A program made the position numbers and the translations under genes. A stretch of 64,000 nucleotides of DNA from Drosophila pseudoobscura (Eukaryota; Arthropoda; Insecta; Diptera; Drosophilidae): positions 4,030,001 through 4,094,000 of the forward strand of contig NC_046683.1 of NCBI RefSeq assembly GCF_009870125.1, written 5' to 3'. This document shows, piece by piece, positions 21,090 through 32,200 of this stretch. Within the stretch, counting starts at the first letter, position 1. The number at the start of each line of letters is the position of its first letter. The notes beneath the pieces were generated by a model, which saw only the letters and a program-made list of their open reading frames with translations, ran no database searches and was not told where the DNA came from.

Positions 21090-21570
21090 GGGGCCCATGG
21101 AGCCAGATAGGGTATAGATAGTGTCATCCGGTCACAGTCGCCGAGCTGATTAGACAAGCCGAAGAAGCCTTCGGGTGGGGCATGGGGTATCTGTACTGAT
21201 CTATTTCTGGGAACTCGCCAGGCCAGGCCGGGCCTCTGTGCTCTGGTATCAATGAACTCTGATCGCCGATCGCCGATCGCTGCTCACTGACCAGCTTGCT
21301 AGCCTGCCAGCCTGCCAGGGGAACACGTTTCAGTGTCATAGAGTCAGAGTCAGAGCCACAGCCACAGCCACCGAGAGAGGCCAATGATCGCGTCTGGTGG
21401 CACGTAGCACATTCGATTTGGCCTCAGCCGCACAACCTGTTGCTGCCTGTTGTCCATCTCCTCATGCTCATCCGTCAGAAACTCATCTGTCCACAATGTA
21501 TCTTTCATGGTCTTTAAATGGTCTGCCTGGCGGCAGCTTTGTGCATTCGCAGACTCGCTGTCGCCCCAAC

Positions 21571-24500
21571 ATGATCTTGCGAAAGACCATCGCTGGCCAG
21601 CTGCTGCAGCTGCTCGCCCTCATCATCATCCATGCCTCCTGCCACACCCTGACCAGCGCCAAGACGGTGAACCCTGGCGGCGGAGAGCTCCAGCAGCAGC
21701 CACAACTGGAGCAGCAGCAGCCGATCCAGGGTCTGCCCGAGCCGAGAGCCTACATGCCGGATTCCCAGAACCTGGACTTTGTCTACCACGATCACGAGGA
21801 GCTCACGCGCTTCCTGAGGTAAGTCCCCCCGCCCAGCTATGGTTAGATGCATTTCCATTCAAATCCTTTCCTTCGACAGAGCCACCAGTGCCAGGTATCC
21901 CAACCTGACGGCCCTCTACTCGATTGGCAAGTCCATCCAGGGCCGTGATCTCTGGGTGATGGTGGTCAGCTCGTCGCCGTACGAGCACATGATCGGCAAG
22001 CCGGACGTCAAGTACGTGGGCAACATCCACGGCAACGAGCCCGTGGGCCGCGAGATGCTGCTGCACCTCATCCAGTACTTTGTGACCAGCTACAGCTCGG
22101 ACCAGTATGTCAAGTGGCTGTTGGACAACACTCGTATCCACATTCTGCCCACCATGAATCCGGATGGCTATGCGGTGTCCAAGGAGGGCACCTGCGATGG
22201 TGGTCAGGGCAGGTAAGAGGCTCGTTGCAAGTCATCACCACCTAAAGGCACCTTCCTCACGGATATTCCGCAGATACAATGCCCGCGGGTTCGACTTGAA
22301 CCGCAACTTTCCGGACTACTTCAAGCAGAACAACAAACGCGGGCAGCCGGAGACGGATGCGGTCAAGGACTGGATATCCAAGATACAGTTCGTGCTGAGC
22401 GGCAGCCTCCATGGAGGTGCGTTGGTGGCCAGTTACCCCTACGACAACACGCCAAACTCCAGTAAGTAGTCCGAGGAGTACGCCCCTAGATATAGCCAAC
22501 CATTCTTCCAGTTTAAACCCTCGCAGATGTGACTTACAGCCATTACAATATACGTATTCTTGATCTCAACCCCTGTCCGCTGTGTCCGCTTAGAAGGAAA
22601 ATATCCTTTAGCGTAGTCTTCTGCCAAAGACTATACAATTACCATGATTTTGTATGAGGCACCAAACGACTCTCAGCCTAAGTAGCAGTAACAAAAACAA
22701 CAGTCTTTGGCAAGGTGCACAGAAGACCTGTCTTTCGGTCCCACGAATCCAATAAGAAAATGGATTTTGTTTCTGATATTTGGATAGTCTTTGGTTGGGA
22801 TCATTGTCTGTATATGTATGTTTGAATATAATCTGCAAGGGTATCCAAGGCACATGCACTGTCTCGCTGTAGAGATCAGATTTATAAAGCTGACTTTGTA
22901 CTTTAATGCTTGCCTTCGCACCAATATGGCTGCTCAAAGGGATCTGCCGTTCGTCCGCCCTGTGCGCGAGTGAGTACACAGACTGCTGCCTGAGCGACCC
23001 ATCTAACCGCGAATGCCCCTCTTCTCTTTTCCCCCCACATGTCCTCTGGGTGCAGTGTTCCAGACCTATTCGGCGGCCCCCTCGCTGACTCCCGACGACG
23101 ATGTGCTGAAGCATCTGTCGCTGGTCTATGCCCGGAACCATGCCAAGATGTCCCGTGGAGTAGCCTGCAAGTCGGCCACGCCGGCCTTCGAGAACGGCAT
23201 CACCAATGGAGCGGCCTGGTATCCCCTAACGGGAGGAATGCAGGACTACAATTACGTGTGGTATGGCTGCATGGAGATCACGCTGGAGATCTCCTGCTGC
23301 AAGTTCCCGCCCGCCTACGAGCTGAAGAAGTACTGGGAGGACAATCAGCTGGTACGTGGCAAATACTCTCGAGTGTTTCTTTTCGATTCTTACTCGCCCC
23401 ATCATGTAGTCACTCATCAAATTCCTGGCCGAGGCGCATCGTGGTGTCCAGGGCTTTGTCTTCGATCCGGCGGGCATGCCCATTGAGCGGGCCTCCATCA
23501 AGATCAAGGGACGCGACGTTGGCTTCCAGACCACCAAGTACGGCGAGTTCTGGCGCATTCTCCTGCCCGGCTACTACAAGGCAGAGGTGAGTATTTGCAT
23601 ACTTTCGAACTTTCGACGATCATCCACTGATTATGGTGTGCACTCCTCTCAGGTCTTTGCCGAGGGCTTTGCCCCCCGCGAGGTGGAGTTCGTCATTGTG
23701 GAGCAGCACCCCACGCTGCTAAATGTGACGCTGCAGTCCTCAAAGGTAGGTCCATCCACTGCCCATCCATTGGGGTCTCCCATCTACTTGCTAAGAAATT
23801 CACTTCCTGGTGCTGGCTAACCTTTACCCTCTAACCCAAGCCGTACCTGGTGGCCTCTTCAGTTGCCTCCAGCGTCACCACAGCCAAGACGCGTCGGGTG
23901 AACGACAAGCTGCAGTTGGCCGCTGACTAGATCGGAGCCCCCTCTGAACCGAGCTCCCGGTGTGAATGGCTGGCGTGTAAATACAGTCGGAAGTGCTTTA
24001 GTCTTAAGGTGTGCTAACAATACCCTAACCCGATATGACCTCCGAAGCTCCTAGTAATCCTCATCCCCCCACTCATAGACATACTTATTTTCCACATTCC
24101 CACTCCAATACGCCAACAATGTTCTACTCGTACCTAGTTCCGCCATTAGTTTCTTCTTTACTTATGCACACTTTTTAGATCCAACCTTTGTTTCTCTTAA
24201 GAATACATTTGGTTCATCCTTTAGTTCCTGCCTGTAGTTCCTCCGCTTTCCAAGTAGTTTGTAGAGAATGCTCGATGGGAATACTATGTTTAAATTGTAA
24301 GAGTTGTTCTGGTGTAAGAAAACGAAAACCCATGCCATACGCTTAAGTGTTGCTTGTTATTGGTATTGTATAGAAAACTGAGTACAGAATCTTGGCCAAG
24401 AGTGGACAATAAACGTATCTCGAGTCTACTACTATTTGCAATCCCTCCCATTTCGATTTCACAGCGCATTGAGGGCATCGGCGGTCCAATGGTTTCCGTC

Positions 24501-24674
24501 GGCGGCGTTGGAGTTGGCGTTGGCGGCTCTCCGGGCGGCATATACAGGCCCATGCAGGCGGCGCAGCACTACAGGCCCCAAATGCCGCCATATGCGGCAG
24601 CAACCTCCAACGACGGGATCTTCTCGACGATCAGCAATGGCCTGAATAGCCTCTATTCGAACATATTCGGTTGA
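21571..24674 (+). CDS. Secreted M14 metallocarboxypeptidase (N/E type, CPN/CPM/CPD-like), two alternative C termini
   Basis: Exons: 21571-21818, 21880-22212, 22274-22461, 23056-23351, 23410-23586 and 23653-23745, then either 23841-23930 (474 aa) or 24465-24674 (514 aa). Both joins are in frame. The protein begins with a signal-like [20 protein letters not shown]. Zinc ligands are seen: HGNEPVG (His and Glu) and a later His in [16 protein letters not shown]. The substrate-binding NRNF(P) block is present, and the catalytic Glu is expected in [12 protein letters not shown] transthyretin-like beta domain follows (exons 5-6). The enzyme should remove C-terminal Arg/Lys from peptides (family knowledge). 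It resembles D. melanogaster CG4678. Polyadenylation signals AATAAA at 24408-24413 and 24792-24797 suit the two 3' ends. ATG 21571 was chosen because it starts the signal peptide. Confidence 0.9.
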
Positions 24675-25092
24675 TGGGCAGCATCTGCAATAGTCTTTAA
24701 GGATTTTTTGTTTTACTCTTAGTCTTAGGATTGTGACTACTTCCGTCGTACTATTTATTGTGAGCGATGACAAAGGGACAGACAGGACAACAATAAAGCC
24801 TTCTCCCAGTGCAATCTATCATAAAAGCAACGTGTTTTCCTTCATGACATTTTAACAAATATACAAAATATCCCTTGACACTATAGTCCAAGTGTAATCT
24901 ATCAACTCCATATTCAACATATTATTCTCTCAATCTGGAGGCGAAGCTTCAACAAAATTTAGTCCGGTTTTCCAATCAAACTCAAACATTTGCCCGAAAA
25001 ACAAACAAAAATTCTCTTCGATTCTAAAAAACCCAACAATTATTAAGCACGGACTGAGACCCCAGACCTAGAGGACCAAGGAAATACAGAAG
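24675..25092. other. 3'UTR of the carboxypeptidase and 5' leader of the next gene
   Basis: AATAAA at 24792-24797 ends the longer carboxypeptidase form. The remainder, to ATG 25093, is AT-rich with no further gene. Confidence 0.6.
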
Positions 25093-28000
25093 ATGAACAG
25101 CCAGGACCAGCCGAAGCGCTGCCCAGCCACTGACTTGCAAATCATCGGAATGGGAGAAAGCAGATTTGAATTTCGGGTGAGTACACGTACAGATCATCCA
25201 GCCACAATCCACCTGGGATCCATCGCTAATACGTGGAGTCCCAAGCAGTTCTCTGGTCCGGACTCCATTCCGAATGCCGTGAAGCGCCACAACAAGCAGC
25301 GGGCGGCCGAGTTGGCCGAGCAGAGTCGCCTGCGGTCTGACTGTAGGTCGAACGCTCCGATCTTCTGCAAGGTACGCCATCACGGCCGTGATGTCCTCGG
25401 CCAGTTCACGTCGCGGGACACGGATGTGGAGACACAGTTCTCGCTGAACTCATCTGGCGACAATCAGGCGGACGAGACAGGACAAGGGGACAAAGACAAG
25501 CCCCAGCAGCTGAGGGTAAAGTTAAGGAAGCGTCCCGTGATTAGCAAGTGTCACCACTCCCAGGACACCAGCGAGACCCAGTTCTTTTCGCTTCAATCTT
25601 TGACCAACAGGAAGGACGAAGAGAGCGTGGAGAACGAGCGGCTTGTGTTCAAGATCGCGGAGCACAAGCGTCTTTGCGCAGGATGCGACTGTAATCCAAA
25701 TTGCCAAGCCCATGCCCCTTCCAGGTTGAAGAAGAAACCCGTGATTAGAAGGTGTCACTTCACCCAGGACCCCATCCATCGAAACAGCGAGCGCTTGGAG
25801 GCCCTGCACCGGGAGGTGTGCGACGAGTTGGAGTCCTTGAAATCTCTGGCCTGTTTGAGTCAGCAGGAGGACCAGGCCCCAATTGAGCAAAACCAGCAGT
25901 CTCCGCGACGATCTAAGGTCCATAAGAGGGGTCCCGAGCAGCCATCGTCCAAGCCAACAGTGCCGACCAGGGGTCAGAGGTGGGAGCTGAAGCTACCGTC
26001 CAGGCAGAGAAAGTCTCCGGCAAAGTTCCCGGTCAGTGCCGAAGATGTGATACAGCGCCTCAAGAGCTCGATGCTAGCGACCACCGAGGCTGGCCATGGG
26101 GATGGCGGCGGCAGGAAGGCACATGTCCAGAAGGCCGTCAAATTGGAGTACAGGGAGCCGGAGGCCAGCTTTGTGGACATAATACCCTCGGCAATGATAT
26201 CGCAGGCCATCGAGGTCAACGTCTGCCAGGCCGTGAACACCACCACCTGTGCGGCCAGCCAGTTTATGCATCAGCACCGCAGCCTGGAGCCGGAGCCCAC
26301 GTCGCCCTTCTTTCGCGAGGACAGCGACCTCGATCACGAGTACGACGACCGCAGCGGCTACCTCTGCCAGCGGGAGAGCCGTCCCAGCTACAACACTAGT
26401 CAAACGGACGAGAAGCCCCTGGCGGAGGAGAGACGGAAGAAGCCGATCTTCTTTGAGATGGAGCGCTGTCCGCACCGTCTGAGTCTGCTGCGGAGCCTGA
26501 GTCCGCTGCAATACACCTCCCAGTGGTCGGAGGAGACTCCGCGTGGGCCGACGTCCCAGGAGACGCTGGCAAGTCCAAGCCGGCGGCACGTGCTGCCGCG
26601 GCCCCGGAGCTACAAGCGGCTCCTCAAGAAGCATCCCAAGATGGCCCACAAAATGTGCACTGCTCGGCCTCGTGCAACGTCCGAAACGGATGAGAGTGAG
26701 GAGCTTCCCACCCCAGCTCGGGCCCTCGCTCGTCAGCCCGGAGGCGGGGACTCGCGCCACAACCGCCGTCAGCCCGGAGGCGGGGACTCACGCCACAACC
26801 GCCGTCAGCCCGGTGGCCGGGACAAGGTCATCCTCTCACGGCTACCTGCAGGCCGTGAAAAGCAGAGCCTTTCGATCCCCAAACCGATGACGGAGACCTC
26901 CCCGCACCAGGCCCCAACCGCGACGCCTTCGCCGACGAGGCGTCGAAAGACCCGACCGGTGGTGTTCAGCCAGTCGCTGGAGGATCTGAAGTACGAGAAG
27001 CTGGGCATCTACAACAAGATCTCGCTGACCCAGGAGCGGATCATCAGCGCACTGGACCGCCTGCAGAACAGCCTCCTGCAGCTCCAAGTGCCCGAGTGCA
27101 ACACCTTGGAGCGAAAGAAGCGGGAGCGGAACGCCTTCGAGTTCTGTGTGCGCTTCTCGCGCAACTTCCTCTATCCGCTGAAGGGAATGATCGACGATGT
27201 GCGCCGCACCCCGGTGGGCTATTTCAACAGTGCCACCTCCAACGAGGCCTGCCAGCGGGTGGTGTGTGTGTATGGGCTGATGCACCAGTCGATCAGCACG
27301 TACCAGCGCCAGCTGCGGTTCTTCCTCCTGGACAAGGTGCCGCAGAAGCTGAGCGCCCTCATGGAGATGATCTACACGCTGAGCAGCACCTGCGTGGAGA
27401 AGGGCATACTGGATAGACACGATCCGGTGGTCGAGTGCCTGCTGGAGCGCTCCACAAAGTTCCTCACCTTCATCGAGGACATGCAGGAGGAGCGGTTCAA
27501 GGTGGCCCGCGAGCACTACCGCCGCTCCCAGAAGCAGGCCCATCCCGCCAATGGGAATGCGCACTCGTCCTATCCCAAGCATCCGGCTCTCCACTCGTCG
27601 TTCCACGAGAAGAAGCCCAAACATAAATACGACCTCAAGATGTGTCTCAACGATCACAAGTTGTACGAGCCGCGCCTGGTGCCCAAGAAGAAGCCCCAAG
27701 ATCTGAAGCGCTCCCGCCCGGTCCGGACGAGGAACATCGGAGCTCCCGCCCACCAACCAGGTGCGGGTGCTGCACAAAATCCCATCGATGTGCATCTTAT
27801 GCGGTCGGGGATGGAAGATGTCAAGACGCAGGTGGAACTGGACGACATCCCCTACAGTAAGTGGCTGGGACTGCGAACACCCAAAACAAAGGACGCCGAA
27901 CAGAAGTCGCAGAAGACGGCATGCCGCAAATTACAGAAGGAAGATGAGCTCCAGCAGGCCCTGCTCGAGGCATTCCGTCATGTGTCCAGAGATCAAGTGT

Positions 28001-28139
28001 ATCAGGTGCTCGATCCCCTGATGCGTTCCCTTGGTGCCCTCCTGGACGATAAGGTGAGCAACGGACTGCCGTTTTACCTCCATGCCGTCACTGACTTAGC
28101 TCACCTTCTCTTTTCCAGGTCCCAAAACATTTAAGATAA
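25093..28139 (+). CDS. Large uncharacterised basic protein with repeated Cys/His motifs and a helical C-terminal domain
   Basis: I do not recognise this gene. Spliced exons 25093-28053 and 28119-28139 give 993 aa; if the 65-bp intron is kept the frame also stays open, giving 1013 aa. The N-terminal third has three degenerate copies of a basic-Pro-x-Ile-x-[KR]-C-x-[FH]-x-Q-D type motif (PVISKCHHSQD, PVIRRCHFTQD and, more weakly, APIFCKVRHHGRD) and a Cys cluster CAGCDCNPNC. Near residue 547 a 12-residue unit (RQPGGGDSRHNR) is tandemly repeated. Residues about 625-810 look like a conserved all-helical domain (for example RFSRNFLYPLKGMIDDVRR). GC-rich third positions, uniform coding quality and splice-conserved ends support a real gene. 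There is a donor-like GTGAGT at 25178, so the first part could contain an intron. No signal peptide or membrane segment was seen; an intracellular, perhaps cytoskeletal or centrosomal, protein is only a guess. Confidence 0.8.
26731..26820 (+). repeat. 36-bp tandem repeat inside the large uncharacterised gene
   Basis: Units at 26731-26766 and 26767-26802 differ at one base; a third, partial and diverged unit starts at 26803. The frame is preserved (12 residues per unit). Confidence 0.9.
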
Positions 28140-29219
28140 ATTTTAATTATTGATTTGATTGAATTCCCCAAAATTTCACAGTCTAAAAACACAATTGAAA
28201 ACAAAATAGATAGGTTATTTACATAGAATGAGTTTGTATGGAAATTGGGAGAGAACGATGCCCACGGAGCGAAACGAAATTGAAAAGTATGAATTTCAAA
28301 TAAAGTTACTTTGGTTCTGCAAATGAATTCCAATGGATTTGTATTTGGGGGGCTAGAATTGTTAAGAATTTCAGCCAAGGACTATACTCGAGCTTTCGTT
28401 TCACCTCTGGCAAGGCCGGTCTGTAAAGGGCCCCAGAATTGCAACCCTGCACGCACGCGCTCTGTCAAAGGAACCGCGGGAAAAACACCGTCACAGAACA
28501 GCTTATGGGTGCCCCATCCAACATCTAGGTATTTGTATAGTCTTTGGTTTCACTTGAGAAGTTGGGAAGCCTACTTCTAAGTAGTCGCAAGAGGCAATAA
28601 ACGGAACCGTAGCTTTCTATACCATATTTAAGAGACTTTCGGATGATTCAAGATTAATGTTTATTCATATTTCATTTATCAGATACTTTTGTGCATTACG
28701 AAAACAATCAGGAGAGGGTCGAGAGGGGCTACACTCGTTTAAAGAGAGGCAGGGGAGGCTATACGAAGCCAGAGAGAAAGAGAGAGAGAGAGGGAGTGTG
28801 CGACAGACAACAATCGTTTGTGCATATCAACTTAACATAATTGTAATAATTAATTTAAGCATTAACATCTCCTCCCCACCTCCATCCATCATCCATCAAC
28901 CATCAACTATCGTTATCTTTCTCCTCAGGCCCCAAAAAACGCACAGCTGCAGCGCCTGGCAGGTGTTTCAAATGCATTTATCGTGTTCTTGTCTAATTCA
29001 AATCCAAATTAGAATTTAAAAATCCAAAAATTGTTTCTATGGCAACACCAAAATAGTGTCTGCTCTGAATTTTGTTTTCGCTGTTTTCTCGGGCTTGTTC
29101 AACGAATTGCATGACTACAAATACCATAATAATAGATAATATACAATAGATATCGAAGTGAATCGGGTGAACCGGTGTGGGTGCTGGTGCAGGTGCTGGT
29201 GCCGAGGCAGGTGCCGCTC
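28140..29219. other. Convergent 3' ends and intergenic sequence
   Basis: Between the large plus-strand gene and the minus-strand LIM gene. AT-rich, with a GA tract near 28769-28796. No gene seen. Confidence 0.5.
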
Positions 29220-32200
29220 CTAGCCAGAACAGGCACTGCACAGGGGCTTGTTCCCCTCCACGGCGAAGGAGCTGGCCGTGATGGGAGCGCTGCAGTTCTG
29301 GAAAATAGGATCGAGTCGGATTGTCAGGCCAATCAATCAGTATCAATCAGAGGCAAGTATCTGGCTTACCTTGCACTTGAAGCAACTGCGATGCCATTTG
29401 GCACTGAGGGCCACGATCGCGTTGTCCGTGATCGGCTGTTCACAGCCGGCGCATCGGGCGGCGAACAGCTGCTCAAAGTCCGCCCGGCAGTAGGGATGCC
29501 CTTCCCGCTCGTAGAAGGAAGTGCCAACCAGCGGCTTTTTGCAAGGGCCATTGCACTGGAAGCACTCCTCGTGCCACGACTTCTCCATGGCGTTGATGGT
29601 GCGCTGGGGAGGGGAGAGATCGAGTTCCTTAGCATACTTTCGGGCAAATAAAGAGAGTGGCCAGACAGAGCGACAGAAATCAATGGTGCATACAACGTGC
29701 ACATATAGTAGATGTATGTATGTGTGTGTGTGTGTGTGTTTAGTATATATAATCATAATCAAAGCCAATCAATCGCGCACACACCCACGATGAGCTGCGC
29801 TGACCTTGCGGCCTCGCAAACAGCAAAGGTGGGGAGGAGGCGTCACTGGAAATTACTCGAACAGAATACGGAATACCCTTTCGCGGGGAATAGATCGTTA
29901 TCGAATAGTCCTAGTATTGTACGTAGTATATACTTTTACAGAAACGGTGAGGTACTTCTCCTTCAGGGATTATCCGCAAAGATTAACCTTAATAATGTTT
30001 GGAAATATTCAGGAAAATACATAGCTGATGGCCTTACAAAAAGCGAGTCTTGATAGATATTTGTATGACCCTGAGGAACCTTTAGGTTATGGAGAACTCC
30101 TACTCAATTCCGGGTAAGTGTCAAAGAAATACTCCGCCAATTTGGAAGTCTGTTCGCGGAGAATAGGATTTCCAAATAGTTTCATGAGTTTTTAGGAACT
30201 TTACGACCGCGCCTCAATATTTCAATGGAAAGAAGGCTAAAAATACACACAAATCGCAATCACTTCCCTAATTAAATAGTTGCCATATACTATACGGACA
30301 GACTGCTGCTCGTACTCGCACTTGTGGATATCTAAGCATTTCTAAGAGTCGCAAGATAAATGTTGACAATATTCATTACATCGAAGCTCGTAAAGCCGCA
30401 GAGTTTATGGCAAACAGACGACGAGAATTACGCGCTACAAATTGTTGAATGAACGGAAAGAAAGAGATGGATGGATGAACATAGATATGAACATGGACAG
30501 GGACATGGATATGGACTCACCTCCAAGATGGGCTGCTTGCAGCCAAAGCAGGTGCCCGAGTAGTTCTTCACGAAGCAATCGGAGCAGACGGGCTCCCCGC
30601 TCTGAATGTTGAAGGTGGCCTCCGTGATGGGGAGCTGGCAGTCCTTGCAGGCAAAGTGATCCGGGTGCCAGGACTTGCCCAGGGCCGTGATGATGCGCTC
30701 CGCGATGACCTCATTGCATTTGTGACAGATAGATTCCAGTTCCGACTGCGGATGCGAGAAATGGGGGAAAGACAGAGGGAGGGGTGGCGGTGGTAGGAGC
30801 CATATTAATTTCGATTCATTTGGAATGAAAATCACGTACTTGAAATATTTCATAATACATAATAAATAATTCTCTTTTCGGGGTGCTGTGATGGGGACTG
30901 GTGCTCAGACTGGGGGACTGGGGGGTTTGGGGCACTGCGGATTGTGGGGCGACTGTAAGATTCATCTTCGCATCTGTCTGTCCGTCATGTCACACGGAAT
31001 CGAGTTCAAAAACCGCAGACAACAGCAGCCAGCGATTTTACGTAACCCAATACCCAAATGCCAAAGGCCTCAACACAAAGAATATGAATATGCATATGAA
31101 TACGAATACGAATACAAATACATATATTGTATATTGTATATTGTATATTGTATACGAATATATGGTATAATAAATGATGAGCATCAGCGTAAAATAATTT
31201 ACAAAACAGCAGCAATAACATTATATTATACAATAATGAGTTGGGCCCGTCCCAGTGGGTGGCTATCAAAGTTCTGCAAAAGGAAGCTTATTTCGAATCT
31301 CTACTGTGGATCTACTGAAGATTAACCCGTTTTGCCCTACCACGGCCTCATGAATACTCCCCTTTCCAGCTTTGCCCCCTTAAACGTGGGCTCCTTCCCA
31401 TTTCGAGAACCCTTTTGTGGTCATCCCCAACTGGTCTTTGAGGCCTGCCCCTTGGCCCCAATGTACCGTCTGTACACGTTCGGGCCATTATCACCTCACT
31501 ATCCATCGGACACCCAAGAAGTGCCATTGGCTCCGAAATGGGAAATTGGGGGAAATCGCACCCCATTTAGAGAAACTATTTATAGTCCTCCTCTTGCTCC
31601 TCCTCCTTCTGCCCCTGCAATTATGGTACGCCAAATTATCTATTTTTATGGGCCTGTAAATGTTGAGTAATTGCTCATAAAAATGCAACAAAAACAATAT
31701 AAAATATCATAATAAATTAAATGAAACATCGGGCAATATTGCGGGTGATCTGTGGCATTGGGAAACCCCTGTTCCGATCCGATCCGATCCGAAAGGGGAC
31801 TTTCTGCTGTCGAGATATTATTTACATTTGGAGCTCCATCCGCGAATTGCCCAAAAATTGAATTTGCACAAATTAAACGCACATTAAGTTTTTCGAGCAC
31901 ACCCCCCTCCCTTTCAGCACCACCCGCCAACACCCGCCCACCATCCGCTCAAAGTTTAAACGCCAGATGTGGCAACAATATCATTTCTCTCGCTCTCTCT
32001 CTCCCGCGCTCTCTTTTTTGCTCGTTTTGTTCCTTTTGCATAGACGACGGACATCTCACTTAGATCATCGCTAGAGTTAGAATCGAATTAAACACACACA
32101 CACACACGCACAGCCATGCGGATGGAGAGGCAGAAGGAGATGGCAGCAGGGGTTGGGGGTTGGGGGTTGGGGGTTGGGGCTTGGGGGCCAAGGGCATCAC

